A stretch of 10,000 nt of DNA. Source: Actinidia chinensis (Eukaryota; Streptophyta; Magnoliopsida; Ericales; Actinidiaceae). This document shows positions 1-8,045 of this stretch, one piece after another (the first letter of the stretch is position 1; each line of letters starts with the position of its first letter). The notes under the pieces were generated by a model, which saw only the letters and a list, made by a program, of their open reading frames with translations, was not told where the DNA came from and did no database searches. The position numbers were made by a program, and so were the translations under genes. The DNA is taken from assembly GCA_009663005.1 (NCBI GenBank), contig VIGQ01002274.1:1-10000 (forward strand), written 5' to 3'.

Positions 1-251
1 AAAACATGTGTATAAATCATGTCATTTTCTGACAGGATTTTTAATTTTCTGACTCGTAAACTAAGTAGGATTTAATTGAAAACAAAATAAATATAACTCG
101 TATATAAGTTAACATGGATCATTGGGAAAGGATTTGTTTCTCAAATTAAGATAGTAATTCTAATTTTATTTTTTGTCATGCTTCCTTCCCCTTTCCGATT
201 CTTTTCTCTCAAATCTTATGTTGATTAGATCATTTCAAAGGTTATTCCCAA

Positions 252-433
252 AAATTGCATGATTTTGCAATTAGATAGTATAATTAAGAAAAAGCTTAAT
301 ATGTTATTTAAAATTTTACATTTAATTAGTTTTGACCAATTAAATTGCATGATTTTGCAATTACAATAGCATAATTTAAGGAAAAAATTAATATATTAAT
401 TTAAAATTTTATATTTAATTAGTTTTGACCAAT
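252..433. repeat. Two-copy 90-bp AT-rich tandem duplication
   Basis: Two adjacent copies begin at 252 and 342. Each opens with aaattgcatgattttgcaat and closes with tttaattagttttgaccaat, ending near 340 and at 433. The ends are identical. The middle differs by point changes and small indels, so the duplication is old. The opening 18 bases form a small inverted repeat (attgca...tgcaat), so each copy could make a 6-bp hairpin. No coding content is seen. It looks like local slippage or unequal exchange in AT-rich intergenic DNA. A MITE fragment is possible, but no terminal inverted repeats bracket the pair. Confidence 0.85.
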
Positions 434-1334
434 CAAATAGTAAGCATGCAGAATTTTCAATATATAAAATATAATAAAAAATGAGAAAATTAGATGGAGA
501 CTTTCGACCTCAAAAGAGATGAAATGTAATTGCAATAATATATATAAAACTTATGGTTAAAAAAAATTGATCGAATAGAGATAAATGTTCAATGACTATC
601 AATTTTTGTTAAAACAAATAAATATAATCTAGTGTGTCACACTCATTTATTAAGTTATAAATAGTATTAAACGGATATCGATTTGTATCCAATCAATACG
701 AGCTTTTACATTAATGATCTTCATGAGGAAGTCTACAATATGTATGTTTTGAATTATTAAAATGAATCCAAAACAGAACCCAAAATACTTTGACTGTAGA
801 GAAGCCGTGTCCTTTAGTAAAATCCATATTATATGATAGTTAGTGACTAGTAAAAAGCCAGTTGGCATTCTATGTTATATTTTTACGACTCAAACATTTT
901 CCCAAAACGTTTTGAAGATCATGATGTATTGCTGGTAAGTTGGTAAATTTGAAACAAGTTTTACCGAAGTAATAATTTGGCCAGAGTTTTACTTGGAGAA
1001 GATTTTTTTTTTTCTTGCAAAGTTTCATCATAAAAGGGCTTCAAAAACGGCTTTGCCTTACCAATGGAGATGCTCTGACGGAGTAAAGATCAGGTAAAAA
1101 TGTTTTTGAAAAATAAGAGTATGTATATAATTCCATCTGTAATTTGTATTAGGTGGTGACACTCATAAGATAATATCACTATTACACTTAGTGTTCTACA
1201 GGTTTAGGGTTGAAGTGCAATTATGTTTAAGATGGGTGAATATTATTCTATTTGTGATTGGTGTTTTAAGTGAAAATAAAGTGACCAACTGTTTTCTTCC
1301 AATTAAAATTGCACTCCTATTCGATGTACCCAAC
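434..1334. other. AT-rich intergenic stretch, no gene seen
   Basis: This stretch has only short frames on both strands, with no recognisable domain, no tRNA and no long repeat. It contains short A and T homopolymers (for example a T run at about 1004-1013) and ta-rich patches near 537-550. A 72-codon minus-strand frame at 650-868 is AT-driven, shows no recognisable protein motif and was not taken as a gene. Confidence 0.7.
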
Positions 1335-1347
1335 TTGAACGTAATTA
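1335..1347 (+). repeat. Left target-site duplication of SINE
   Basis: ttgaacgtaatta matches ttgaatataatta at 1580-1592 in 11 of 13 positions. The two differences are CG on the left against TA on the right, which fits decay of a methylated CpG. It sits directly upstream of the SINE body, with its partner directly after the A tail. Confidence 0.7.
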
Positions 1348-1371
1348 AAATCCCAAAGTTAATGTGAGTGG

Positions 1372-1382
1372 TAGTCATCTGG
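1372..1382 (+). promoter_or_regulatory. SINE RNA polymerase III A box
   Basis: tagtcatctgg fits the tRNA A-box pattern TRGYNNANNGG at most positions and lies at the head of the SINE. Confidence 0.6.
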
Positions 1383-1413
1383 TCATCAAGTTCTCATAAA
1401 GGATTTAATCTGA

Positions 1414-1425
1414 AATTTGACTCTC
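1414..1425 (+). promoter_or_regulatory. SINE RNA polymerase III B box, degenerate
   Basis: aatttgactctc resembles the B box GGTTCGANTCC with two or three substitutions. Its spacing from the A box is normal for tRNA-derived promoters. The substitutions would probably weaken TFIIIC binding. Confidence 0.55.
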
Positions 1426-1579
1426 ACTCACGTGCTATCAATTATTGTGATGGGCCAGTCTATAGCCTTTATACGAGACTTTGCTCTGGTTTTAAATGAA
1501 TCACTGCATGTGGATGGTGGAATTGGTCTTCAAATTAGCCAACCTCGTGGACCAAATACCAAGTTATCCAAAAAAAAAA

Positions 1580-1592
1580 TTGAATATAATTA
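1580..1592 (+). repeat. Right target-site duplication of SINE
   Basis: ttgaatataatta starts immediately after the poly(A) tail and pairs with 1335-1347 (11 of 13 identical). Confidence 0.7.
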
Positions 1593-2325
1593 GCCAATTT
1601 AACTAAGAACAAAAATAATTCAATATATCCCGAACTGCATTGCTGAACAATCTTCAATGGTCTCACACAAATAAACTCAATTTCAACAAATTCAGGGTTC
1701 CAACATGATAGACGAATTGCAGATCTGTCGAAGATAATTTAAAACAGAAAATAAGGAAGACAACACACACTTCAAAATTTGGAAACAAGGAGAGATGTCT
1801 GTCATACCATCCACTGCAGCTCATGATCCACTAGCAGTCATCCTTGCTTTCAATTTTCTAAGAAATATAATCTGAGATGTTGGATCAAAGATTGTTGTTA
1901 TGTAGTATTAATAAGAGAAGGAAAAGGATCAACTAAAACGCTAATTTGTTAATGGTTTGCTATCATTTTTTCTTTCCTGTGATAAATCCTTCCATTAAAT
2001 TTATTGATCCAAAACAGAGTACAAAGAAAAAAGGAATTTGAAGTTCGAAAGGCCTGCCCACACTGGAGCCTTCACCTCCATCTGCAGATATATCGGACTA
2101 CACGTCATCGTCTTGTGGTCTTGAATAAAATCTCCTAGTCAGTGGGTGAACAATATCGGACTTGTTGCCACGGTGGCAGCTATAGTTTCCAATTGACAAT
2201 ATAGGATGAGAAACCTGATAAATTAATTACCGATATATGTCTAATCAAGTTAAAAACTGGAACCATTACTGAAAACTTAAACATCAAACCTAAAGTTGAA
2301 ATCCCAAGCGTCGCCAGATTACACT
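1593..2325. other. Intergenic or intronic stretch with one exon-like segment
   Basis: No gene can be assigned here. The sequence is AT-rich with somewhat higher complexity at 1790-1860 and 2040-2200. The minus strand has a short frame with a splice-acceptor-like start at 2179 and a stop at 2098, listed separately. No tRNA or large repeat is visible. Confidence 0.55.
2098..2179 (-). CDS. Possible terminal exon of an unidentified gene
   Basis: On the minus strand an acceptor-like site (aactatag) ends at 2180. Then 82 bases encode a 26-residue peptide with a basic middle (HPLTRRFYSRPQ) and an acidic DDDV end, followed by TAG at 2098-2100. The composition looks more like protein than the surrounding AT-rich frames. 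Against this, it is short, no donor-bearing upstream exon is certain, and I do not recognise the family. Exon-like minus-strand segments near 3101-3173 and 4599-4727 could belong to the same transcription unit, but joining them is inference only. Confidence 0.2.
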
Positions 2326-2410
2326 TTGACCCGAGCAGCATGGGACACATGGAATCCCGTGTGAATCAGCAAAGAATGCTTTACAAGGCTAAATACTCCC
2401 GGGCGACCAA
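2326..2410 (+). pseudogene. Decayed organellar large-subunit rRNA fragment
   Basis: About 85 bases correspond to a conserved part of domain I/II of plant plastid 23S or mitochondrial 26S rRNA. Recognisable stretches are ttgacccgagcagcatggga, the 22 bases at 2351-2372 that include ggaatcccgtgtgaatcagc, caaggctaaatactcc at 2384-2399, and a trailing gggcgacc. Compared with the organellar sequence as I remember it, most differences are transitions (for example cacgtgg to cacatgg). That fits methylation-driven decay after transfer to the nucleus. Similarity stops near 2410, where the expected continuation is absent, so this is a short, non-functional insert. Plastid and mitochondrial origins cannot be told apart from this length. 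A 110-codon minus-strand frame across it (2319-2651) is antisense to the rRNA and is not a gene. Confidence 0.75.
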
Positions 2411-3384
2411 TGGGGGTGCACCAAAAAGAAGTATATGAATAATGACTGGAACTTCTTGATTGAAGCCAAGCTGCACGATTAATAATATAGATCAGTCTCG
2501 CTCCTCTCGATGGCCATAAGGGATATACCAAATTGAAGCGCCAATACAGAAATTCTGTGAAGAAACATGTAATATAGGAAATTTCAGACTTAAAATCACT
2601 TGCAAACCTGTCTACACGCGAGTGTGAGTAAAGGTTAATGAAAGCATTCATCCACTTGTTATGTTGGAGGCAAGGCTGTTAAAAAAGAAGAATATTTCAA
2701 TCAATCAATAAAACAACATCCAACATCAAAAAAAGTGTAAAACTTTAAATGCATCAATCAACGCACAACCGAAAACTCTTAAACACACAAAAAAGCTCAT
2801 CTCCATCAATTAACTCTTATTTGGTTTTTTTCAACAAAGAAAATAATAGAAAATTCTATTACATCATCATACGGAAATATTTTTCTAAACTCCGACCACT
2901 CCTCCTCTCCAAATCCTCATTTTCTCCTCTCTTTCAGCAAAGAGTTTATTAACATGGTGTTTAAATTGTATTGTCAGCCATGTCAACAGTTAACATGCTT
3001 GTTCATTTCACCAAAATTTTGCATTAGTTGAATGCATGTGTTAACCATACGAAGCTACAAAGAACGTCTATTCCCAAAAAGGGATCTATACTAGAAGAAC
3101 CTGCGGAGACTTTAAAGCAAACTTGCTTGGCGAGTTCAATTGAATGACCAATCCATCTAGTCTATCTATCAAGGTTTTTAATCGAACGGTATCATATCAA
3201 AATACGAACAAAAATATTGGACTAAACTATCGGCCAATATTTTACTGAAATATCTCTGTATCAGAGGACCAAATCCTGATATGTCTGTAACGGACGGTGT
3301 CTTCTTGTCTTTTTGGATCCTGTTTGAAATTTGATGCTGTACGTCATCTAAGGCAGCTATTATCGGGACTTCTAAGAAGCCCAT
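2411..3384. other. AT-rich stretch, no supported gene
   Basis: This stretch contains only short frames. The minus strand at about 3101-3173 reads a low-complexity-free stretch (LIDRLDGLVIQLNSPSKFAL and a few more residues) that ends at CAG|GT, a donor-like site. It is too short to call. The part at 3178-3384 has repeated tatcgg/ccaatatt-type words (for example tatcggccaatattttactg). From memory these resemble a dispersed plant repeat rich in TATCGG, but no boundaries or terminal repeats could be drawn. Confidence 0.5.
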
Positions 3385-4451
3385 TCAAGGAATGAAATGG
3401 GTGGACATATAAAGCTAGGGAACATCACGATTCAGCTTGCAAAATGCCAGAGCATCGAGGAAATGTTTTTTTTTGGTGGCCCCTTTGACATCACGCATTA
3501 AGAAAATGGACATGAGTTTTTAAACTAAACAATAAAATAAAATGTTATCTTCCTTTTAGTACTCTTCACAAAAAACCACCAAAACGATGTGTCATTTAAC
3601 AGTTACAAAAATCAAGAATTTTCTGGAACACAACTAACTATAATGTCCTTGCTAAGGAAGTTTTGTAATGAATAATTCTGATTGGGTAATTTAAAAACAA
3701 AATCTGTCCCTTGTCTGCTCAGAATAATGGGCACTGCTGCAACTGTGCAATCTAACCTGGTTCATTTGGAAAGAATCACTTCTTCAATATATCTGTCTCA
3801 AAATAAGAGTTGCATCCCAAGATCGAGCCATGGAAGAGATGCTGATAGTAAATAAGAGGCTGATTGTACGACATACAATACTGGGTTGCAGAAAGACTGA
3901 TCGTCAATTGTACCCGTTTTAATACACAGGTATTGGAGTTCGTTTCTTAAGCAGATCGGATTAATAAACATGACTCCACTAAGGTCCTATACAGTCCCTA
4001 CTCTTTTTTTCTTTGAATTAAATTTGTTCTTGTAAATAAATTATGCTTCATTTCGATGAGTAATACTGCTATTATGAGAGTTATGTCCCCACTGCCACAT
4101 TGGAGTATTATTATTTTTTTCTGATAAGTGGTATTGCACAATGGTCCATAGGCAGCCTTTATCCTGCATCAAACGATATGTCTTACCAAATTCAGAAAAT
4201 TATTTCTAGAACTTCCTACAACAAAGATGGCTAGTCAAATATTTCATTTTTTTTCCCAGAAAGATACCAAATTATCGTTGGCTGAATAATAATTTCTATT
4301 TGTTATTCCTCACAGCCTTACACACCTCTGGCTCTTTCATAGCCTTTCAGTGTCTTCAAATTGGACAAGATGCTCCACCAAACTAATGCAATCAGCAGAA
4401 TTTACACTTAAAACTGAACTCATTGTCTATATCTATCTTATTTACACTGTA
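3385..4451. other. Intergenic stretch with one small plus-strand frame
   Basis: Most of this stretch is AT-rich, with homopolymer runs (T runs near 3465 and 4111) and no RNA gene or repeat array. The exception is a 42-codon plus-strand frame at 3727-3855, listed separately. A pyrimidine-rich tract ending in cag at about 4314 could be a splice acceptor, but no consistent downstream exon is evident. Confidence 0.5.
3727..3855 (+). CDS. Small unidentified frame, possible first exon
   Basis: An ATG at 3727 opens a 42-codon frame that begins MGTAATVQSNLVHLERITSS and stops with TAA at 3853-3855. The residues are rich in Ser, Thr and Arg with few acids, reminiscent of the start of a plastid transit peptide. 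A donor-like gtaaat lies at 3848-3853, just before the stop, so it could be a first exon. No downstream exon could be matched and the family is unknown. It may equally be a chance frame. Confidence 0.15.
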   Translation: MGTAATVQSNLVHLERITSSIYLSQNKSCIPRSSHGRDADSK

Positions 4452-4606
4452 CCCAGGGCAACGGGTCTTGCTCTGGTGGCGCAACTATCTACACACGTGT
4501 TTAACTCTGGGTCGGGAGGACAAGCCACGCCGGTAGGATCTACCTAGATATAAACTTTCTTCCCCCAACCACCCTGCATTCCACATTGTGATGCACCCTT
4601 AGTAAA
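4452..4606 (+). mobile_element. SINE-like candidate
   Basis: This GC-richer island lies in AT-rich DNA. gggcaacgggt near 4456 and gtttaactctggg near 4499 sit about 33 bp apart and loosely resemble degenerate A and B boxes. The B-box-like part runs into gtcgggaggacaagcc and a small hairpin (ggtag-gat-ctacc, 4532-4544). The 3' part ends tgatgcacccttagtaaag, a possible decayed tail. No target-site duplication was found, and box matches are poor, so this is a candidate only. Confidence 0.35.
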
Positions 4607-4727
4607 GATTATGATTTTTCTGCTGCTTCTTATAAAAACTATCATCACAAAAGCACCATAGGAGCAAATCACTAACATCCAATTCAACAACCAAATCGGC
4701 ATCAATCTTCCTGTCTTCCGAAATTAT
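4599..4727 (-). CDS. Possible exon-like frame, unidentified
   Basis: On the minus strand a pyrimidine-rich tract ends in ctacag at 4728-4730. It is followed by an open frame that reads IISEDRKIDADLVVELDVSD and continues to a stop at 4599. The acceptor-like context and mixed-charge composition are the only support. The family is not recognised, and the frame may be chance. Confidence 0.15.
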   Translation of the reverse strand: MISEDRKIDADLVVELDVSDLLLWCFCDDSFYKKQQKNHNLY

Positions 4728-4899
4728 CTGTAGTGAGGATTGGTAAAGAAAGCATGTACCCTTTTGGAAAAAAAGAAAACAAAAAAACAAGAACAACGCC
4801 CCCTTTGGTGATTCTGTCTGTCATTCCAAATGTTCTTCCATAAGAAAATTCTCTCCTTAGGAGTTCCTATCTAATTTTGTGGACACTTCTCATCCAATG

Positions 4900-5022
4900 C
4901 ATACAACCAATGTTTCATGTTAACATAAGCTGATATAGATTTCACTCCATAATCATTTCACATACAACCAATGTTTCATGTTAACAGATGTCAATATAGA
5001 TTTCACTCCATGAGCATTTCAC
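4900..5022. repeat. Two-copy 61-bp tandem duplication
   Basis: Copies start at 4900 and 4961 with an identical 26-base stretch (catacaaccaatgtttcatg and six more bases). Both continue through atatagatttcactccat and end catttcaca. The centres differ (taagctg against gatgtca), so divergence is moderate. The repeat is non-coding. A further 13-bp direct repeat, tatttaattggaa, occurs just downstream at 5142-5154 and 5165-5177. Confidence 0.85.
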
Positions 5023-5244
5023 AAACAAACAAATGAAATGCATATGTTTCGTCATTTCATCGACTGTCAATCTGTCATATATACCAAACATACCTTTTAT
5101 ATGGTCAGAGTGTTAGAGATTAATGCCTTGCAAATTATACCTATTTAATTGGAATTTATGAGCTTATTTAATTGGAAAAAATTTGGTATCTTTAAGCTAG
5201 TCATGTTAATAGTTACTCATAACTTATATTGCACTATAAGTAGA

Positions 5245-6019
5245 TGTGTTAGTCGCCTTTGAAAGCCCAAGGAAACTTGTTCAACCGGAGTCACATCTAA
5301 ACCATATTAAAACCACGACACACAGACACAAATAATATCTGGTTCGGCCAATCTTCCTACGGTCCCACGGAGAAGAAACGAATAATTCACTAACATCGCG
5401 AATGAAATTATCCTATAAAATGAAGGCGGTCACACTACCCCTTATCTCTCATCAGTTTCATCATCAAATCTCGCTCTCTGCTATCAGTACACTCGGCCTC
5501 CCCCATCCGCCTTTTGCCACAGCAACAAGCTTTGTGCTTCCCTCCTGGTAATAAACAGGTTCCCCAAGATTTTACTTTTCTTGCACACCTCCGCTTACCT
5601 CTCTCTGGAAACCCCTGAATTTATAGACCACAGAGAAGAAAGATGATCTCCATGGCTGAGCTCTACTGCCCACATTTGAGACTTCGGGGAAGAGAGGTGG
5701 CCTCCTCTTGGAACTCATCTGCAGCCGTCTTTGAACAATCTTCTGTCATCTGCTTCTCTCTCCTCTCTCCTCCACTTCTTCAGCAAACACAACCTTCCTT
5801 CTTCTCATAAGCATCATTTCCTTCAATATGAATTCAATGTCTACTATTCATATGAGTTTGGGGGCCCTTCTGGCGGCTTGGGCTTATTGGTCTTGGGCCC
5901 AATAGTAGAATCTTTGCTATTCATCTTGGGCCTGGCTTCTTGCGCCCATTTGGGTTGATCTTCATAAACTAGGTGCCAGACTATTAGGGCTTTCTGTTTA
6001 ATGGGCTAGATTCCCAACA
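5245..6019 (-). repeat. Left LTR (3' LTR of minus-strand element)
   Basis: This 775-bp copy runs from tgtgttag to attcccaaca on the plus strand. It aligns along its whole length with 9192-9887. Shared blocks include acatctaaaccatattaa, cagtttcatcatcaaatctc, tctctggaaacccctgaatt followed by the TATA region, and the terminal gggct...ccaaca end. By eye, identity is roughly 70-80 percent with many indels. This copy is longer because of an extra segment near 5900-6000. In element sense, U3 lies at high coordinates (about 5625-6019) and R-U5 at low coordinates. An open frame at 5731-5958 lies inside the LTR, is not conserved in the other copy and is not a gene. Confidence 0.85.
5620..5625 (-). promoter_or_regulatory. 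LTR TATA box (left copy)
   Basis: The minus strand reads gtcTATAAAttcagggg. The same position in the right LTR reads TATAAAA, so the box is conserved despite high overall LTR divergence. It would mark the U3-R boundary, with transcription running toward lower coordinates, out of the element into the left flank. Confidence 0.65.
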
Positions 6020-6031
6020 ATCTCCCCCTCC
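6020..6031 (-). other. Polypurine tract
   Basis: The minus strand reads ggagggggagat directly followed by TGTTGG, the first bases of the 3' LTR. This is the usual place for the plus-strand DNA synthesis primer in LTR elements and fixes the element orientation. Confidence 0.8.
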
Positions 6032-6084
6032 AGCCTATGGAGGGTAAGCGATGTTTAATTGTCCATCTGTACAATTTCTAGTCC

Positions 6085-6095
6085 AATCTCCCCCT
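6085..6095 (-). other. Second polypurine-tract copy
   Basis: caatctccccct occurs exactly at 6018-6029 and again at 6084-6095, 66 bp deeper in the element. The second copy gives agggggagattg on the minus strand. It is flanked by a short inverted repeat (caatct...agattg, 6084-6105). It may be an auxiliary polypurine tract or a relic of a local duplication. Confidence 0.55.
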
Positions 6096-6119
6096 GTAAG
6101 ATTGTTTTAAGACCAGTCT

Positions 6120-6660
6120 GAGATCCCGTTGCCCTCTCTTCAACTGTAACTCCACTTCCAGGGCCACTGTAATGTGAATGCACTTCCAAATCGAAGTGCC
6201 TGCACCTTCTCTGCTAGGTGTCATGCCAATCCCCAATTGGGGTGCAGAAACGGCGAACGGGTTTTTGTCTGCCCCTGGGCAATCGCCGGTCGGGCTTATT
6301 AGGCACTCTTCCTTCTGGCACCGTTCAAGGCTCTGCCCAATGCATCGGCATACGGCTAGGCACTCTGCCCCTGGCATGATGCTGGTAATCAAATCCGCAG
6401 CATCACATTGCTGCCAAAAAGAACTACCTAAATCCGGATTTTGTGTCGGATGGCTCTCTTCTGCCCAATTGTGGCTCTGTCACGGTTGGCTCTGCTCATT
6501 TGGCTCTGCTCGGAAAATTGGCTCTTCACGGTTGGCTCTGCCACACTGTATACGGACCAAGTTATCAAAATGCAGTTTCGGAACTGCCCAATGCAATCAC
6601 AGAGGCTGCCAGATGCCAACTCACACGAGTTAGCCCATCAAATCTGCATACTAAAAACTA
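6120..6660. other. GC-rich interior segment with TGGCTCT microrepeats
   Basis: This part of the element is clearly GC-richer than the flanks. TGGCTCT starts at 6451, 6472, 6487, 6501, 6519 and 6533. An exact 15-mer, cacggttggctctgc, occurs at 6481 and 6527. ctgcccaatgc occurs near 6333 and 6586. Frames are open on both strands here (plus 6178-6633, 151 codons; minus 6078-6392, 104 codons). That is expected from GC richness, and neither shows gag, pol or other known motifs. No gene is called. Confidence 0.6.
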
Positions 6661-6821
6661 AACTGCCCAAACGCAAGCACTGCATGCTGCCCGAATTTTA
6701 TGTACGGGCTAGAGGTAATCGGAACCTACAAATACGACACCTGCAGGACATATGCATCAAACAAGTACGGTCTCACTGTTGCAGGCAATAGTACCAAATG
6801 CACAAAAAGAAAAACTACTGG

Positions 6822-7165
6822 CTGGCAGACATATGCCGTTCCTCGGAATGCGCAAAACTACTACAAAACGTCAGCTCGCCTCGTCATACTACTAGAACAT
6901 ATAGTATATTCTCCTCGGAATACTATGAACTCGCCAGCTGTCGAGGCATACTACCTCCCAGAACATATGTAGTTCTCAGAATACTGCGACACACGCATGC
7001 TCAATCGGCAAATACCTACCAGCATATTTAGTTTCTCGAATACTACGGCGACAAATACACATCTACTAACGCAGAGGGGGACGCACGCTTCTCCTTCATA
7101 TACCCATCTCATATGTAGTTCTCAGAATACTGCGACACATTCAACGCTCTCGGCATACTACCAGA
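6822..7165. repeat. Degenerate 60-86 bp tandem repeat array
   Basis: About five diverged units share the core catatgtagttctcagaata with ctgcgac after it. The ctc(a/g)gaat anchor falls at 6842, 6914, 6975, 7035 and 7121, giving steps of 72, 61, 60 and 86 bp. Units 3 and 5 share an exact 30-bp block (6964-6993 and 7110-7139). A second shared word, ggcatactacc, lies before the core at 6945 and again at 7152. The array has no coding signal. Length variation between units suggests repeated slippage or template switching. Confidence 0.75.
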
Positions 7166-7209
7166 ATCCCCCCCCTTGTGCACACCACTGGAGATACCAC
7201 TCCTACTAA

Positions 7210-7925
7210 TGCAAAGCGAAGAGATTCGATCGGTGTCGTACACGCCGTGTGCTGTACAGAACTACTTCGATATGTCTCCATTCACATCTGGAACATCTCC
7301 CTCTTATAGATATCTTGTACTAGCTGGACATTGCACAAACCACATCTTGACAAAACTGCCACACTGTTACGCCCGTATCAAATCAAGCATCTCTACATTT
7401 GCTACTAGATCAATTCTCTGGACATCTTTCAAGTTAACTCCTGTAAACCACTTTGGATCTCCAGTTAACCTTGCGCTTGTGCTTTCGTGGGCCTACTGTG
7501 GCAACGTTGCATAAAATAAATCCAATCCACAACACTCAACGTCCATTCTCTAACTCTTCCTCGACCGATAAAACCCAAAACAGACCACTTGGGTCTTGTT
7601 GACAGCAACTCCACTCTTGTCCTAACCCATCCCTCCCACACACTTAAACCGGGTCTAAGCTCATTCTTCCTTCCTTCGTCCGTCAACCATCTCTTATTTT
7701 CCATTAAAACACACACTCTGCACGCCATAACACTGCTAGTATATGCTTTGCTGAACATACCCAACTAACAACGGCCAAAACAGCTCTGAAACTGACAATA
7801 CCGACGGTGCTTCATATACCTATGAAAATAAATTCATCTTGCCCTCCTACCTCGTCCAATAAAAGCACTTAAAAGTGCGACCATCTGGATTGTGACCAAA
7901 AAAACTCAACCAACGTCCAATCGTT
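7210..7925. other. Non-coding element interior, C-rich on plus strand
   Basis: No reading frame with recognisable content lies here; the longest are 112 codons plus (7176-7514) and 99 codons minus (7465-7764), without motifs. From about 7500 the plus strand is strongly C-skewed: 20 C to 4 G at 7501-7560, and 26 C to 5 G at 7621-7680. The element-sense RNA is therefore G- and purine-rich here. Confidence 0.6.
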
Positions 7926-8045
7926 TCTCTGACCACATCTCTCTGGAACCTCTATCCTATCCTTGACCTTTCATCTATCTGCGGGAACCTCTTCTTTGAC
8001 CTTCGTTATCCCAGGACCTGTTCTTTTGACCTTATCTCTTGAACC
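7926..8045. repeat. Degenerate ~30-35 bp tandem repeat (GGAACCT/TTGACCTT)
   Basis: ttgacctt occurs at 7963, 7996 and 8026. ggaacct or ggacct occurs between these at 7945, 7984 and 8014. A decayed first unit (tctctgaccacatctctctgg) begins near 7926 and a last half-unit (cttgaaccg) ends near 8045. Units are pyrimidine-rich and non-coding. Confidence 0.65.

Larger units (their letters stand above)
1348..1579 (+). mobile_element. tRNA-derived SINE with poly(A) tail
   Basis: This 232-bp non-coding element has the standard plant SINE layout. It has an internal RNA polymerase III promoter (A box near 1372, B box near 1414, about 31 bp apart), then a tRNA-unrelated body, then a run of ten A residues at 1570-1579. 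Flanking 13-bp near-perfect duplications show insertion by target-primed reverse transcription. The body from about 1440 (tgggccagtctatagcc, then gtggatggtggaattggtct and cctcgtggaccaaatacc) resembles, from memory, a SINE body common in eudicot genomes, although I cannot name the family. Mobilisation would need LINE-encoded reverse transcriptase in trans. Sequence decay, including a mutated B box, suggests the copy is old and probably silent. The 5' boundary is set by the duplication; the 24 bases before the A box are longer than in a typical tRNA head. Confidence 0.75.

Noticed and set aside
2319..2651. 110-codon minus-strand frame
   Set aside because: It runs antisense through the organellar rRNA fragment, so its composition is explained by the rRNA.
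3178..3384. 68-codon minus-strand frame
   Set aside because: It falls in a TATCGG-rich degenerate repeat, and the peptide reflects repeat words rather than a protein family.
4532..4549. Hairpin followed by CTAG as a Helitron 3' end
   Set aside because: The CTRR-like bases directly abut the stem and are followed by A rather than T. No matching 5' TC end was found.
6085..6105. caatctccccctgtaagattg as a terminator hairpin
   Set aside because: The 6-bp stem has a long loop and no T run. It is better explained as a second polypurine tract.
6178..6633. Longest open frame, 151 codons on the plus strand
   Set aside because: It is antisense to the retroelement and lies in a GC-rich microrepeat region where several frames are open at once. 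It shows no known motif and has repetitive Cys/Trp/Leu content that reflects TGGCTCT repeats.
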